Assembly (NCBI RefSeq): GCF_042677045.1
Contig: NZ_JBHTIH010000003.1
Span: 887,317-951,316, forward strand
Direction: 5' to 3'
Source of the DNA: Lysobacter_K koreensis
GTDB lineage: Bacteria; Pseudomonadota; Gammaproteobacteria; Xanthomonadales; Xanthomonadaceae
Length of the DNA: 64,000 nucleotides
Shown: positions 46,392 through 57,101 of the stretch, one piece after another
Numbering within the stretch: position 1 is the stretch's first letter
Layout of the letters: every line of letters begins with the position of its first letter
The notes under the pieces: generated by a model
The model's input: the letters and a program-made list of their open reading frames with translations, nothing else
Told to the model about the DNA's origin: nothing
Database searches by the model: none
Position numbers and translations under genes: made by a program

Positions 46392-46434
46392 CATGCTGTG
46401 CGGGGCCTGCTGTGCAGGGCATGCCGTGCAGGAC
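46392..46434. repeat. Three tandem 14-15 base units
   Basis: CATGCTGTGCGGGGC, CTGCTGTGCAGGGC and ATGCCGTGCAGGAC follow head to tail in the promoter region shared by the divergent YbbN-like and DUF998 genes. Confidence 0.6.
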
Positions 46435-46499
46435 ATGGGGCCTTGCGGATCGCAAGGCAAGGTCGCGGTTCGGCGCCGCGCGCACGCTAGCATGGGGCG

Positions 46500-47120
46500 A
46501 TGAAGAACCTGATCGAAACCGTACACCGCCACGCCGGCTGGCTGGCCGCGGCCTGTTGCGCGCTGGCCGCATGGGCGTTCGGCCACGCACTTGCGGGCTA
46601 CTCGCATGCGCAATATCCGCTGGCGTTCCTGGGCGCGCGCGGATTCCCGCAGGCGCTGGCGTTCAACCTGCTCGGCTTCGTGGTGCCCGGTGCGCTCGCG
46701 GCCGCGGCGGCGATGGCATTGCGGGCGCGCTTGCCGGGCGATGCGCGCTGGCCGGCGCGGATCGGCGCGCGCCTGCTGATGCTGTCGGCGCTCGCGTTCG
46801 CCGCGCAGGGGCTGCTGCCACTGGACCCGGACGACCTCGACGGCCCGCGCAGCCAGTGGCACGCCACCGCGTGGACGTTGTGGTGGATCGCCGCGGGCAC
46901 GGGCGCGGCCTTGCTCGGTGGCGGCCTGTGGCGGCGATCGGGATGGCGCGCCCTGGCCGGGATGGCGCTGGCCAGTTCGGTGCTGGTCGTCGTCGTGGCG
47001 CTGGCGCCGCCGGGGCTGTGGCCGGCGGGCATCGGCCAGCGCATCGCGTTCGGGGCCTGGCTGGGGTTGTGGATCGTGGCCGCCCGCGTCCCGTCGGGTC
47101 GTGGCGCGGCTCAGCCGTAG
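46500..47120 (+). CDS. DUF998-like membrane protein
   Basis: A 206-residue polytopic protein with about six hydrophobic segments. [31 protein letters not shown] and the short polar loops match DUF998 proteins, whose role is unknown. Its end overlaps the SemiSWEET gene by ten bases tail to tail, so the two are convergent. A tandem 14-base repeat lies upstream. Confidence 0.72.
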   Translation: MKNLIETVHRHAGWLAAACCALAAWAFGHALAGYSHAQYPLAFLGARGFPQALAFNLLGFVVPGALAAAAAMALRARLPGDARWPARIGARLLMLSALAFAAQGLLPLDPDDLDGPRSQWHATAWTLWWIAAGTGAALLGGGLWRRSGWRALAGMALASSVLVVVVALAPPGLWPAGIGQRIAFGAWLGLWIVAARVPSGRGAAQP

Positions 47121-47362
47121 CGCAGCTTCATCGCCAGGATCGTCGCCGCCAGGCCGAAGGTCAGGATGTTGGACACGATCATCGGCCACGACTGCAGCAC
47201 GATCCCGTAGCCCAGCCAGAAGCCGACGCCGACGGTGAACACCGCGTACATGCCCAGCGAGATGCCGCGCGTGTCGCGGGTCTTGATGGTCTTGATCGCC
47301 TGCGGCACGAACGACAGTGTGGTCAGGGTAGCGGCGACGTAGCCGATCCACTCGCCATTCAT
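47111..47362 (-). CDS. SemiSWEET-type sugar transporter
   Basis: An 83-residue protein with three transmembrane helices, the single triple-helix-bundle form of the SWEET/PQ-loop family, which works as a homodimer. The PQ motif is in [21 protein letters not shown], with a conserved Asn in the third helix (VSNILTFGL). Length and motif are typical. Bacterial SemiSWEETs move sugars. It is coupled to the amidohydrolase gene, whose last codons overlap its start by four bases. Confidence 0.9.
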   Translation of the reverse strand: MNGEWIGYVAATLTTLSFVPQAIKTIKTRDTRGISLGMYAVFTVGVGFWLGYGIVLQSWPMIVSNILTFGLAATILAMKLRYG

Positions 47363-48711
47363 GGCGCCGCGCCGGCCTGTGCCTCGGCGTCGGCTTGCAT
47401 CCCGTCGAGTCTCACGCCGTCCGGTCGCTTGTAGACCTTGCCGTCCTTCATCACAAAGTCGACCCGGGTGACCACAGTGATGTCGGCCAACGGGTTGCCG
47501 GGCATCGCGACGATGTCGGCGCGCTTGCCGGCCTCGACCACGCCCTGGTCGTCGACCCCGAGCACCTCGGCGGCGCGGATGGTCGCGGCCTGCAGCGCGG
47601 TCGCGGCGGGGATGCCGGCCTCGACCATGTAGAGGAACTCGCGCGCGTTGTCGCCGTGCGGGCCGACGCCCATGTCGGTGCCGAATGCGATCTTGACGCC
47701 GGCCTTGTAGGCGCGCGCCGCGGTGTCCTGGATCAGCGCGCCGATGCGCGCCGCCTTGGGGCGCACTACCTCGGGGAAGTAGTCGTCGAGCTTGGCTTTC
47801 TCGGCCACGAAGCGGCCGGCGTGGATCGTCGGCACGTACCAGGTGCCCTTCTGCTTCATCAGCGCCATGACCTCGTCGGTCATGTAGGTGCCGTGCTCGA
47901 TGCTGGTCACGCCGCCGAGCACCGCGCGCTTCATGCCCTCGGCGCCGTGCGCGTGCGCGGCGACGCGGTAGCCGTAGTCGCGGGCCGTGTCGACGATCGC
48001 CTTGACCTCATCGACCGTGAACTGGGGCGCGTCGCCGGACTTGGCGTAGGACAGCACGCCGGCGGTGGCGGTGATCTTGATGACGTCGCTGCCATCCTTG
48101 TAGCGCTGGCGCACGGCCTGGCGCGCGTCGTCGACCGAGTTGATCACGCCCTCGGTGGGGCCGGGCGGGCCGATCAGGTGCGACAGCGTCGAGTTGTAGC
48201 CATTGCTCGGGTCGGCGTGGCCGCCGGTGGTCGCGATCGACTTGCCCGCGGCCCAGATGCGCGGCCCGTCCACCAGGCCCTGGTTGATCGCGTCGCGCAG
48301 GTGCGGGCTCACTTCGCCGCCCAGGTCGCGGACGCTGGTGAAACCGGCCATCAGGGTCTTGCGTGCGTAGCCGACCGCGCGGAATGCGAAGTCGACGTCG
48401 TCGAGGCGGAAGTCCTCCTCGTAGCTCTTCGGACTGGACTGGTCGCCCAGGTGCACGTGCAGGTCGGTCCAGCCGGGGCTGCAGGTGTGGCCGGACAGGT
48501 CGATCGCCTGGACGCCGGGCACGTCGGCCCGGCCGGCCAGCACCTCGGCGACCTTGCCGTCGCGCACCACCACCGTGCGCGCGTCGAGCAGCTTGCCGCT
48601 GCGCGCGTCGAACAACTGCCCGCATTGCAGTGCCAGCGGCTCGGCGGCGAACAGGGACAGCGGCGACAAGGCGGCGAGGGCAACGCCGGCAAGGCGGGCA
48701 GTGGGGTGCAT
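47359..48711 (-). CDS. Secreted amidohydrolase (imidazolonepropionase/prolidase-like)
   Basis: A 450-residue amidohydrolase with a signal peptide (cleavage near FAA, residue 22). Metal-binding residues of the TIM-barrel are visible: HVH in [13 protein letters not shown], a lysine in [10 protein letters not shown], His residues in AAHAHG and IEHGTY, and the catalytic Asp in FGTDMGVG. The architecture matches secreted Xaa-Pro-type dipeptidases and related enzymes, some of which hydrolyse ochratoxin-like amides; the substrate here is not determinable. It is followed by the SemiSWEET gene with a four-base overlap. Confidence 0.9.
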   Translation of the reverse strand: MHPTARLAGVALAALSPLSLFAAEPLALQCGQLFDARSGKLLDARTVVVRDGKVAEVLAGRADVPGVQAIDLSGHTCSPGWTDLHVHLGDQSSPKSYEEDFRLDDVDFAFRAVGYARKTLMAGFTSVRDLGGEVSPHLRDAINQGLVDGPRIWAAGKSIATTGGHADPSNGYNSTLSHLIGPPGPTEGVINSVDDARQAVRQRYKDGSDVIKITATAGVLSYAKSGDAPQFTVDEVKAIVDTARDYGYRVAAHAHGAEGMKRAVLGGVTSIEHGTYMTDEVMALMKQKGTWYVPTIHAGRFVAEKAKLDDYFPEVVRPKAARIGALIQDTAARAYKAGVKIAFGTDMGVGPHGDNAREFLYMVEAGIPAATALQAATIRAAEVLGVDDQGVVEAGKRADIVAMPGNPLADITVVTRVDFVMKDGKVYKRPDGVRLDGMQADAEAQAGAAP

Positions 48712-48735
48712 GGCGGGTTCCGGTAGCGGCGGCGG

Positions 48736-50496
48736 TTACCGGGATTGAAGCACAGCGTCAGCCGGGGAGGCCGAGCGGGCGTCTCCGGCGCGGGCGAGCT
48801 CGATGCGGTCGCGGCCGTTGGCCTTGGCCCGGTACAAGGCGGTGTCGGCGCGGTCGAGCAGCGTATCCGGCGCCGCCGCGTCGGCAGGAAAGCTGGCGAT
48901 GCCCAGCGACGCGGTGGTCGGGCCGACGGTCCGGCCCATGTGCGCGGCGGTGGTGGCGGCGATCGCCAGGCGGATCTCCTCGCCGCGCTGCAACGCGGCC
49001 TCGCGACCGATCTCCGGCAGCACCACGGTGAACTCCTCGCCACCGTAGCGGCAGGCAAGGTCTTCGCCGCGGGTCGACGCGCGCAGCGTCGCCCCGATCG
49101 CGGCAAGCAGGGCGTCGCCCGCGGCGTGGCCGTACTCGTCGTTGAAGCGCTTGAAGTGGTCGACGTCGATCATCAGCACCGACAACGGCAGGCCACGCCG
49201 TTCGCAGCGCAGCAGCTCGCGCTGCAGGTTCTCTTCGAGGAAACGGCGATTGAACAGGCCGGTCAGGGGGTCGCGCAGCGACTGCACGCGCAGGGTCTCG
49301 CGCAGTTGGAGGTTGGCCATCGCCAGGCTCAACTGCTCGGCGACCGCCTCGATCACGCCCACGTCCTCGGTTCCCAGCGGCTGCGCGCCGTTGAGGTGCA
49401 GCAGGCCCAGGGCGGTTCCCTGCGCGGCCAGCGGCAGGCACAGCGCCCAGGCATCGGGCGGTGCATCGGCGAACTGCAGGTGCGCGCAGACGACGTGGCC
49501 ATGGCCCGCACCCACGCGGTGCGGCTGGCCGCGGCGCAAGGCCCAGCAGTCGGAAGGCTCCAGCCGGCCGGCACTGGCGACGCTCTCCCAGCCAAAGCGC
49601 GCCGCCGTCTCGGCGATGTTCTCCGACGCGCGCATCGCATAGCAGCGACCTCCGGCATTCGGCAGCAGCTGGCCGATCACCTGCGCGGTGACCTGCATCG
49701 CTTCGGGCAGGGATTCGCAGCTCTGCAGCAGGCCGGCGTAGATGCCCAAGGCACGGCGCTGCTCCGACAACCGTCCGCTCACGACCGCGGCGTTCTCCAG
49801 CGCCTGCATCGCGTTGCGCGCCTCGCGTTCGAGCTCGCGGCTGCGCAGGTTCTCGCGCGCCAGCCCGCGCAGCAGCAGCCCGAGCAACACCATCGGCAGC
49901 ACGATGCCGAGCACGATGAAGCCGGTCAGCAGGCTGGCGCGCCCGGCAATCGCGACACGGCGCTGGGCCAGCAACTGCTGCTCGACGTGGCGCATCTCGC
50001 CTGCCAGCACGGTGATGCCCTGCATCAGGCCGATGCCCGAGCTGGTGAGCGTGGCGACGCGGGCCTGCTCGGCGCCTTGCCGGTTCTGCAGCTCGACCAG
50101 CCGGGCGATCTCGCCCAGGCGTGCCTGCACCCGTTGCTGCAATTGCCGCGCGCGCTGGTGCTGGCCGCGGTTGTCGACCGTCAGCGCGACCAGGTCGGCG
50201 GCGTGCTGCAACGCGACCGGAACGGCCGCCAGGTACTCGGCCTGCTGTTGCGGGTTATCGGTGAGGCGGTAGGCGCGCGCGGTCGATTCGGCGGTGCGTA
50301 CCGCCGACTCGGTGGCCTCGATCCGCGCGATCACCTGGTAGGTGTGTTCCAGCCATTCGGTGCCACGCGAGAAGCCGCGGATGCTCCAGATCGTGGCGAC
50401 GCCGACCCCGATCAGCAGCACGATCGCCAGCGCCAACGCGGGCGATCGATACGGGCGCAATCGCGAGAATGGGGGCATCAGCAAGGTCCGGGCCAT
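48736..50496 (-). CDS. CHASE3-GAF-GGDEF diguanylate cyclase
   Basis: A 586-residue membrane protein. Order: transmembrane helix (about 17-38), extracytoplasmic CHASE3-like four-helix sensor (40-180; [19 protein letters not shown]), second transmembrane helix (about 190-210), a coiled linker, a GAF-like domain (about 250-390), and a GGDEF domain with [14 protein letters not shown] and an intact active-site GGEEF. No EAL domain follows, so it should produce c-di-GMP. A second ATG at 50478 could be the start. It is convergent with nothing; the O-methyltransferase gene lies upstream on the same strand. Confidence 0.9.
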   Translation of the reverse strand: MARTLLMPPFSRLRPYRSPALALAIVLLIGVGVATIWSIRGFSRGTEWLEHTYQVIARIEATESAVRTAESTARAYRLTDNPQQQAEYLAAVPVALQHAADLVALTVDNRGQHQRARQLQQRVQARLGEIARLVELQNRQGAEQARVATLTSSGIGLMQGITVLAGEMRHVEQQLLAQRRVAIAGRASLLTGFIVLGIVLPMVLLGLLLRGLARENLRSRELEREARNAMQALENAAVVSGRLSEQRRALGIYAGLLQSCESLPEAMQVTAQVIGQLLPNAGGRCYAMRASENIAETAARFGWESVASAGRLEPSDCWALRRGQPHRVGAGHGHVVCAHLQFADAPPDAWALCLPLAAQGTALGLLHLNGAQPLGTEDVGVIEAVAEQLSLAMANLQLRETLRVQSLRDPLTGLFNRRFLEENLQRELLRCERRGLPLSVLMIDVDHFKRFNDEYGHAAGDALLAAIGATLRASTRGEDLACRYGGEEFTVVLPEIGREAALQRGEEIRLAIAATTAAHMGRTVGPTTASLGIASFPADAAAPDTLLDRADTALYRAKANGRDRIELARAGDARSASPADAVLQSR

Positions 50497-50614
50497 GGGG
50501 GCGCCCGTTTTAGCGCAAAAACCCGGGCTAGGGAGTGAGGCTGTGGCCGTTGCGCGTGCCTGGTGTGCGCACGTCGCACCGCGGGCTCGAACGATTGCGC
50601 GGCGCGCGCGGCCC

Positions 50615-51676
50615 TCAGCGCGAGGTGATCCGCAGCGCGACCTCGCGGCCGAGCAGGGCGGCCGCGATCAGTTCCCATCCGAGCCCGCGTGCGTCGGCGT
50701 ATTCCTCGAAGGCGCGCAGCTCGTGCTGCTCGTAACCGGGATAGCCGAGGAAATCGTCGAACACCAGCACGCTGCCGGGCACCAGGTGCGCGTCGGCGGC
50801 GTCCAGCACGCTGCGGGTCGAGCTGTAGAGGTCGCAGTCGATGTGCAGCAGCCGGATCGGGCCCGGGTGCGCGGCGAAAAACGGCGGCAGGGTGTGCTCG
50901 AACCAGCCCGCGTGCAGCTCGACGTTGGCCGTGACCTTCGGCAAGCGGCCGGCGGTGCTGTAGGCGCCGGCGCCCTCGTGCGCGCTCCAGGCCTCGGGCA
51001 GGCCCTGGAAGCTGTCGAAGCCGTGCACGGCGCCGTGCGTGCGTTCGGCGATCAGGCGCAGCGAGCGGCCGAAGTAGACGCCGCATTCCAGCGTCAGCCC
51101 GGAGCCAGCGGTCGCGTCCAGCGCGCGCAGCAGCACGTCGCTGGGCATGCCGGCATGCACCTGGCGATCAGGCGCGTGGCGCTGCACCCAGCGCAGGCTG
51201 TCCTGGCGCGCGATCGCCTGGGGGTCGCCACTGCGGTCGGGCGCCGGCATCGCGCCGGCCTGGATCGCGGCCAGGGCCTGGTCGAACTGCGCACACAGGC
51301 CATCTTGCAGGTGCGGCTGCAACAGATCGCGCGCCGCGGCCAGGTCGCCCGGTACCTGCCGCAAGGCAGCCTGCAGGGCCAGTTCCGGCTGCCGCGGGTG
51401 CAGTTGGAGGGCCAGTTGCAACGCAGAGGTCTCCAGTTCCAACAGCCCCAGCATCGAGGCCGAGCGCACCAGCGCGATGTGGGTGTCGGCGACCGCGGGC
51501 GCGCCATCGCGGGCGGCGATGAAATGCGTCATCGCCTGCTCGTAGTCGCCGCACAGCCAGTGGCCGCGGGCCAGCGCCAAGGCGCTCTGCGCCGTAGGTT
51601 GGCTGGCATGTTGCCGCGCCAGGCCGGCGAGCCAGTCGCGGCGGGCCTGGTCAAGTTGTTCGGGCGAGCGGCTCAA
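50615..51676 (-). CDS. Helical-repeat protein fused to a TylF/macrocin-type O-methyltransferase
   Basis: A 353-residue protein. The N-terminal 140 residues are Ala/Leu-rich helical repeats resembling TPR, and the C-terminal 180 residues form a SAM-dependent methyltransferase of the TylF/macrocin O-methyltransferase type, with [37 protein letters not shown] and [12 protein letters not shown]. The start is a TTG at 51676 with only a weak ribosome site. It is divergent from leuS. The acceptor substrate is unknown; a surface glycan or small molecule is possible. Confidence 0.78.
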   Translation of the reverse strand: MSRSPEQLDQARRDWLAGLARQHASQPTAQSALALARGHWLCGDYEQAMTHFIAARDGAPAVADTHIALVRSASMLGLLELETSALQLALQLHPRQPELALQAALRQVPGDLAAARDLLQPHLQDGLCAQFDQALAAIQAGAMPAPDRSGDPQAIARQDSLRWVQRHAPDRQVHAGMPSDVLLRALDATAGSGLTLECGVYFGRSLRLIAERTHGAVHGFDSFQGLPEAWSAHEGAGAYSTAGRLPKVTANVELHAGWFEHTLPPFFAAHPGPIRLLHIDCDLYSSTRSVLDAADAHLVPGSVLVFDDFLGYPGYEQHELRAFEEYADARGLGWELIAAALLGREVALRITSR

Positions 51677-51781
51677 GAGCAGTTCCGGGACATGGGTGGG
51701 TGCCGCGCCATGGTAGGGCCGCGTGGCGGGGTTTTGTGCGCTACGGTAGGCTGGCCGGCCCTGTCCCGTGTTGCGCCTGCC

Positions 51782-54574
51782 GTGTCCAGCGAAGCCGATT
51801 CGACCACTCCCGACTCATCAGCCTCCGACCAGCGGGCCGCCGACCCGCGGGCATTCGACCCGTCCAGCGTCGAGGCCGCCGCCCAGCGCTACTGGGACGC
51901 GACGCGCGCGTTCGAGGTCGACGAGTCGTCGCCCAAGCCCAAGTACTACTGCCTGTCGATGCTGCCGTACCCGTCGGGTGCGCTGCACATGGGCCACGTC
52001 CGCAACTACACCATCGGCGACGTGATCAGCCGCTACAAGCGCATGACCGGCCACAACGTGCTGCAGCCGATGGGCTGGGACGCGTTCGGGCTGCCGGCCG
52101 AGAACGCCGCGATCAAGAACAAGACCGCGCCGGCGAAGTGGACCTACGCCAACATCGCGCACATGAAGGCGCAGCTCAAGACCATGGGCTATGCGATCGA
52201 CTGGTCGCGCGAGTTCGCCACCTGCATGCCGGACTACTACGTGCACGAGCAGCGCATGTTCGTGCGCCTGATGCAGCAGGGCCTGGCCTACCGCAAGAAC
52301 TCGGTGGTGAACTGGGACCCGGTCGACCAGACCGTGCTCGCGAACGAACAGGTGATCGACGGCCGCGGCTGGCGCACCGGCGCGCCGGTGGAGAAGCGCG
52401 AGATCCCGCAGTGGTTCCTCAAGATCACCGACTACGCGCAGGAACTGCTCGACGGTCTGGACGCGTTGCCGGGCTGGCCCGACGCGGTCAAGACCATGCA
52501 GCGCAACTGGATCGGCCGCAGCGAAGGCCTGGAGATCCGCTTCGACGTGCGTGATGCCGATGGCGCCGCGGTCGCGCCACTGGATGTGTTCACCACCCGC
52601 CCCGACACCCTGATGGGCGTGACCTTCGTGTCGATCGCCGCCGAGCATCCGCTGGCGCTGCAGGCGGCCGAAACCGACGCCGATCTCAAGGCGTTCATCG
52701 CCGAGCTGAAGCAGGGCGGCGTCACCGAGGCCGAACTGGAGACCCAGGAAAAGCGCGGCATCGACACCGGCCTGCGCGCGGTCCACCCGATCAGCGGCGA
52801 GGAACTGCCGGTGTACGTGGCCAACTTCGTGCTGATGAACTACGGCACCGGCGCGGTGATGGCCGTGCCCGGCCACGACCAGCGCGACTGGGAATTCGCC
52901 ACCCGCTACGCGCTGCCGATCACGATGGTGATCGTGCCGACGCCGGTGCGCGACGCGCTCGACGAAATCAAGAAGCACGTCGCCGGCCACGACGACCCGA
53001 TGCGCAGCGCGCTGGGCACCGGCGGCGCGATCGACGTCTACGACACCGGCGCGGCGGTGCAGGTGGTCGAGGAATTCCAGACCCGGATCGCCGAGGACAG
53101 CGCGTATACCGAGCGCGGCTGGCTGGTGAACTCGGGCGAGTTCGACGGCATGGATTTCCAGCAGGCGTTCAACGCCCTGGCGACGCGCTTCGAGGCCGAC
53201 GGCCGCGGCGCGCGGCGGGTCAATTTCCGCCTGCGCGACTGGGGCGTCAGCCGCCAGCGCTACTGGGGCTGCCCGATCCCGGTGATCTACTGCAACGCCT
53301 GCGGCGCGGTGCCGGTGCCGGAGGACCAGCTGCCGGTGCTGCTGCCCGAGGACGTCGAGTTCATGGGCACCGGCTCGCCGATCAAGGCCGACCCGCACTG
53401 GCGCAAGACGACGTGTCCGACCTGTGGCGCCGCCGCCGAACGCGAGACCGACACCTTCGACACCTTCATGGAGTCGAGCTGGTACTACGCGCGCTACACC
53501 TCGCCCGGCGCGGCGCAGCAGGTCGACGAGCGAGCCAACTACTGGGCGCCGGTCGACCAGTACATCGGCGGCATCGAGCACGCGATCCTGCACCTGCTGT
53601 ACTTCCGCTTCTATCACAAGCTGCTGCGCGACCAGGGCTTCGTGCATTCCGATGAACCGGCCACCAACCTGCTGACCCAGGGCATGGTCATTGCCGAGAC
53701 CTTCTACCGCGACCACGCCGACGGCTCGAAGGACTGGATCAACCCCGCCGACGTGGCGATCGCGCGCGACGAACGCGGCCGCATCACCGGCGCCACCCTG
53801 CTCGCCGACGGCCAGCCGGTGGTGATCGGCGGCATCGAGAAGATGTCGAAGTCGAAGAACAACGGCGTCGACCCGCAGCAGATGGTGGACAAGTTCGGCG
53901 CCGACACGGTGCGGCTGTTCTCGATGTTCGCCGCGCCGCCGGAGCAGTCGCTGGAATGGAACGAAGCCGGTGTCGAGGGCATGGCGCGCTTCCTGCGCCG
54001 CTTCTGGCGCGAGGTACTCGGCCACGTGGCGCAGCCCGACCACCCGGAAGTAGACGCCTCGCTGCTCGATGCCGCGCAGAAGACCCTGCGCCGCCAGCTG
54101 CACGAGACCATCCAGAAAGTCGGCGACGACTACGGCCGCCGCCACAGCTTCAACACCGCGATCGCGGCGCTGATGGAACTGCTCAACCACGTCTCCAAGT
54201 TCAACGACATGAGCGAGCAGGGCCGCGCGGTGCGCCACGAGGCATTGCAGGCAATGGTGCTGCTGCTCAATCCGGTGACCCCGCACGTGTCGCACGCGCT
54301 GTGGCAGGCACTGGGCCATCCGGAAACCCTGCTCGAGGACGTGCCGTTCCCGCAGCCCGACCCGTCGGCGCTGCAGCGCGATGCGATGACCCTAGCGGTG
54401 CAGGTCAACGGCAAGCTGCGCGGCACCATCGAGGTGCCGGTCGGCGTCGACCGCGAGCAGGCCGAGCGCCTCGCGCTGGCCGAACCGCACGTCGCCAAGT
54501 TCCTGGCAGGCCAGACCGTGCGCAAGGTGATCGTGGTGCCGGGCAAGATCGTGAACATCGTGGTGGCCGGCTGA
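51782..54574 (+). CDS. leuS: Leucyl-tRNA synthetase
   Basis: Class Ia aminoacyl-tRNA synthetase of 930 residues that charges tRNA-Leu and edits mischarged products. The HIGH signature is HMGH in [15 protein letters not shown], the KMSKS signature is in [11 protein letters not shown], and the editing domain with TTRPDT and HDQRDWEFA is complete. The start is a GTG at 51782, giving an N-terminal Ser/Asp-rich extension of about 25-30 residues before [14 protein letters not shown], longer than in E. coli. The very long upstream in-frame extension is antisense to other genes and is rejected. It heads leuS-lptE-holA-nadD-rsfS. Confidence 0.98.
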   Translation: MSSEADSTTPDSSASDQRAADPRAFDPSSVEAAAQRYWDATRAFEVDESSPKPKYYCLSMLPYPSGALHMGHVRNYTIGDVISRYKRMTGHNVLQPMGWDAFGLPAENAAIKNKTAPAKWTYANIAHMKAQLKTMGYAIDWSREFATCMPDYYVHEQRMFVRLMQQGLAYRKNSVVNWDPVDQTVLANEQVIDGRGWRTGAPVEKREIPQWFLKITDYAQELLDGLDALPGWPDAVKTMQRNWIGRSEGLEIRFDVRDADGAAVAPLDVFTTRPDTLMGVTFVSIAAEHPLALQAAETDADLKAFIAELKQGGVTEAELETQEKRGIDTGLRAVHPISGEELPVYVANFVLMNYGTGAVMAVPGHDQRDWEFATRYALPITMVIVPTPVRDALDEIKKHVAGHDDPMRSALGTGGAIDVYDTGAAVQVVEEFQTRIAEDSAYTERGWLVNSGEFDGMDFQQAFNALATRFEADGRGARRVNFRLRDWGVSRQRYWGCPIPVIYCNACGAVPVPEDQLPVLLPEDVEFMGTGSPIKADPHWRKTTCPTCGAAAERETDTFDTFMESSWYYARYTSPGAAQQVDERANYWAPVDQYIGGIEHAILHLLYFRFYHKLLRDQGFVHSDEPATNLLTQGMVIAETFYRDHADGSKDWINPADVAIARDERGRITGATLLADGQPVVIGGIEKMSKSKNNGVDPQQMVDKFGADTVRLFSMFAAPPEQSLEWNEAGVEGMARFLRRFWREVLGHVAQPDHPEVDASLLDAAQKTLRRQLHETIQKVGDDYGRRHSFNTAIAALMELLNHVSKFNDMSEQGRAVRHEALQAMVLLLNPVTPHVSHALWQALGHPETLLEDVPFPQPDPSALQRDAMTLAVQVNGKLRGTIEVPVGVDREQAERLALAEPHVAKFLAGQTVRKVIVVPGKIVNIVVAG

Positions 54575-54619
54575 ATGACGCGGGTTGCCGCCCATGCCCG
54601 CGTCGTCCAGACTTCGGCC

Positions 54620-55264
54620 ATGATTCGTCGCCTCCTTCCCGTTGTTCCCGCGCTGGCCGTCGTGCTGGCCCTGTCCGCCTGCGGTTTTCACCTGCGCAAC
54701 GCCTTGACCCTGCCTCCCGACCTCGGTCCGGTGCGGGTGGTTTCGGTGGATCGCTACAGCCCGCTGGCCGAATCGCTGGCTCAGGCGCTGACCCGCGCTG
54801 GCGCCACCGCCGCCGATGCGAGTACCGACGCCGCTGCGGTGCTCGACCTGCTGTCCGAGCAGTGGGGCGACACGCCGGTGGCAGTGGACGAGTTCGGCCG
54901 CACCGTGGAACTCAGCCTGCGCTACGCGGTGGTCTTCGAGTTGCGCAAGGCCGACGGCACCGCGCTGGTGCCGCGCCAGACCATCGAGCTGGCGCGCGAC
55001 TACATCTCCAACCCGGTCAACGCGATCGGTACCGAGGGTGAGCGCGAGATCCTGCAGCGCGAGATGCGCCGCGAGATGACCGCCTCGGTGCTGCGCCGGA
55101 TCGAGGCGGTGTCCAAGAGTGCGCAGGGCGCCGTGATCGGATCGGCCCCGGCCGCGTTGCCAATTGCGACCGACGCCGCCAGGGCTGCGGTCGAGGCCGC
55201 CGACCCTGTGCCGTCCGACGCTGACGCGCCGGTCGAGCCCGAGCCGACCCCCGTTCCGCGCTGA
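54620..55264 (+). CDS. lptE: LPS-assembly lipoprotein LptE
   Basis: LptE plugs the LptD barrel and helps insert lipopolysaccharide into the outer membrane. The 214-residue sequence has a lipoprotein signal (LALSACGFHLRN, acylated Cys near residue 21), the family hallmark GFHLRN right after the Cys, and an alternating alpha/beta core. The last 60 residues are an Ala/Pro/Asp-rich tail not found in E. coli LptE. The ATG at 54620 gives the lipoprotein signal; the ATG at 54575, just after the leuS stop, would make an odd N-terminus. It sits between leuS and holA as in most gammaproteobacteria. Confidence 0.95.
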   Translation: MIRRLLPVVPALAVVLALSACGFHLRNALTLPPDLGPVRVVSVDRYSPLAESLAQALTRAGATAADASTDAAAVLDLLSEQWGDTPVAVDEFGRTVELSLRYAVVFELRKADGTALVPRQTIELARDYISNPVNAIGTEGEREILQREMRREMTASVLRRIEAVSKSAQGAVIGSAPAALPIATDAARAAVEAADPVPSDADAPVEPEPTPVPR

Positions 55265-55266
55265 GC

Positions 55267-56325
55267 ATGGAACTCAAGCCGGAGCAGCTGGCCACCCAGC
55301 TCGAATCCGGGCCGCTACGCCCCGCCTACCTGATCGCCGGCCCGGAGACGCTGCGCGTGCTCGAGGCCGCTGACGCGGTGCGCGCCGCCGCGCGCAGGCA
55401 CGGCGTCGCCGAGCGCGAGGTGTTCGAGGCCGAAGGCAACCCGCGCGAGCCCGACTGGGACGCGATCACGGCGACGATGCGCGCCCCCAGCCTGTTCGCC
55501 AGCCGCCGCCTGATCGAGGTGCGGCTGCCGACCGGCAAGCCCGGCAAGGACGGCGCGGCGCTGATCGCCGAGTTCTGCGCCGATCCGCCCGCCGACATCA
55601 CCCTGTTGGTCACCGCCGGCGAGTGGAGCCGCCAGCACGGCGGCAAGTGGAGCGAGGCGATCGGCCGTATCGGCCAGGTCGCGATCGCGTGGGCGATCAA
55701 GCCGCACGAGCTGCCCGAATGGATCGAGCGCCGGTTGCGCGCGCACGGCCTCAAGGCCGACCGCGGCGCGGTGCAGCAACTGGCCGACCGGGTCGAGGGC
55801 AACCTGCTAGCCGCCGCGCAGGAGGTCGACAAACTCGCGCTGCTGTCCGACGGTTCGACGCTCGACGCGCAGCGCATGGAATCGCTGGTCGCCGACGCGG
55901 CGCGCTTCGACGTGTTCCGGGTGGTCGACGCGGCCTTGAACGGGCAGGGCGCGCAGGTCTCGCGCATGCTCGCCGGCCTGCGCGCCGAGGGCGAAGCGGT
56001 GCCCGCGCTGCTCGGCATGGTGATCATGGAACTGCAGCGCGGCGCGGCGCTGGCGCGCATCAGCGAGCGCGGCGGCAACCTGGCGGCCGAGTTCAAGGCG
56101 CAGCGGATCTGGGATGCCAAGCAGCCGATGTACCAGCGCGCGTTGAAACGCCATGGCGTCGCGCGCTGGGAAGCGTTCGTCGCCCAGGCCGGGCGGGTCG
56201 ACCGCATCGCCAAGGGCCGTGGCCAGCCCGGCGAGGATCCCGGTGACGCCTGGCTGGCGCTGGAGCGGCTGCTGCTCGCGGTCGCCGAACCGCGCGCGGC
56301 CCGCCTGCTGTCGGCATCGCGTTGA
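55267..56325 (+). CDS. holA: DNA polymerase III delta subunit
   Basis: HolA is the clamp-opening subunit of the replicative clamp loader. The 352-residue length and features such as LRPAYLIAGPETLRVLEAADAVR, FASRRLIEVRLPTGKPGKDG and EGNLLAAAQEVDKLALL are characteristic of delta. It begins two bases after the lptE stop and is followed by nadD, so translation is probably coupled. Confidence 0.96.
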   Translation: MELKPEQLATQLESGPLRPAYLIAGPETLRVLEAADAVRAAARRHGVAEREVFEAEGNPREPDWDAITATMRAPSLFASRRLIEVRLPTGKPGKDGAALIAEFCADPPADITLLVTAGEWSRQHGGKWSEAIGRIGQVAIAWAIKPHELPEWIERRLRAHGLKADRGAVQQLADRVEGNLLAAAQEVDKLALLSDGSTLDAQRMESLVADAARFDVFRVVDAALNGQGAQVSRMLAGLRAEGEAVPALLGMVIMELQRGAALARISERGGNLAAEFKAQRIWDAKQPMYQRALKRHGVARWEAFVAQAGRVDRIAKGRGQPGEDPGDAWLALERLLLAVAEPRAARLLSASR

Positions 56326-56359
56326 GCGCGGTGGCAGCGCCCCGTTCCGAGCACGCGCG

Positions 56360-57037
56360 ATGACCCTGCAGGTTTTCTACGGCGGCACCTTCGACCCGGT
56401 CCATTGCGGCCACCTTGCCGTCGCGCGCGCGGTGCGCGACGGCCTGCAGGCGCCCGTGCGGCTGCTGCCGGCCGCCGATCCGCCACACAAGGGCCCGACC
56501 CACGCCGACGCGCAGCAGCGCGCGCGCATGCTCGACCTGGCCACCGCCGGCGAACGCGGCCTGGTGGTCGACCGGCGCGAGCTGCGCCGCCCGGGGCCGT
56601 CCTACAGCATCGACACCTTGCGCGAGTTGCGCGAAGAACTCGGCCCGCAGGCGCCGATCGCGTGGCTGATCGGCAGCGACTCGCTGGCGCAGCTGCACAC
56701 CTGGCACCGCTGGCGCGAGCTGTTCGAGCTGGCGCATATCCTGGTGGTCACGCGCCCGGGTACCCCGGTCGACGCGCAGTGGCTGGCGCAGCAGGCACCG
56801 CAGGTCCATACGGAAGTGGCGGCGCGGCAATGCCCGCCAGCGCGGCTGAAGGCGTCGCCCGCTGGCGGCCTGGCGCTGTTTGGACTGGAGGAACAGCGCC
56901 CGGAATCGTCCACCGAGCTGCGCCGCCGGATCGCCGCCGGCGAGCCTTGGCAGGCTTGGGTACCGCCCGCGGTCGCCGAGTACATCGCCCGCAAGCAGCT
57001 CTACGCCGTTCAGGCCGCCTCCGCGGCTTCGCTATAA
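56360..57037 (+). CDS. nadD: Nicotinate-nucleotide adenylyltransferase
   Basis: NadD joins nicotinate mononucleotide and ATP to make deamido-NAD in NAD synthesis. The 225-residue protein has the nucleotidyltransferase motif YGGTFDPVHCGHL at residues 7-19, PPHKG, and the C-terminal ISSTELR-type motif SSTELRRRIAAG. The start at 56360 places the motif at the normal distance. It lies 35 bases after holA. Its last codons contain a TATAAT sequence that may serve as a promoter for rsfS. Confidence 0.95.
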   Translation: MTLQVFYGGTFDPVHCGHLAVARAVRDGLQAPVRLLPAADPPHKGPTHADAQQRARMLDLATAGERGLVVDRRELRRPGPSYSIDTLRELREELGPQAPIAWLIGSDSLAQLHTWHRWRELFELAHILVVTRPGTPVDAQWLAQQAPQVHTEVAARQCPPARLKASPAGGLALFGLEEQRPESSTELRRRIAAGEPWQAWVPPAVAEYIARKQLYAVQAASAASL

Positions 57038-57038
57038 T
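57033..57038 (+). promoter_or_regulatory. Perfect TATAAT, candidate -10 of rsfS
   Basis: A consensus -10 hexamer overlaps the nadD stop, 64 bases before the rsfS start. No good -35 hexamer is visible at the standard distance. Confidence 0.4.
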
Positions 57039-57101
57039 CCCCACGCACCTATCCCCGCGCTTCAATCCCGCGCACCCCAGCGCGCCCCACGAGCTTCCCC
57101 T

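Noticed and set aside
50342..51781. 480-codon in-frame upstream extension of leuS
   Set aside because: It is antisense to the methyltransferase and diguanylate cyclase genes; the GTG at 51782 fits the family.
51818..54319. 833-codon minus-strand frame opposite leuS
   Set aside because: Shadow of the highly conserved leuS gene.
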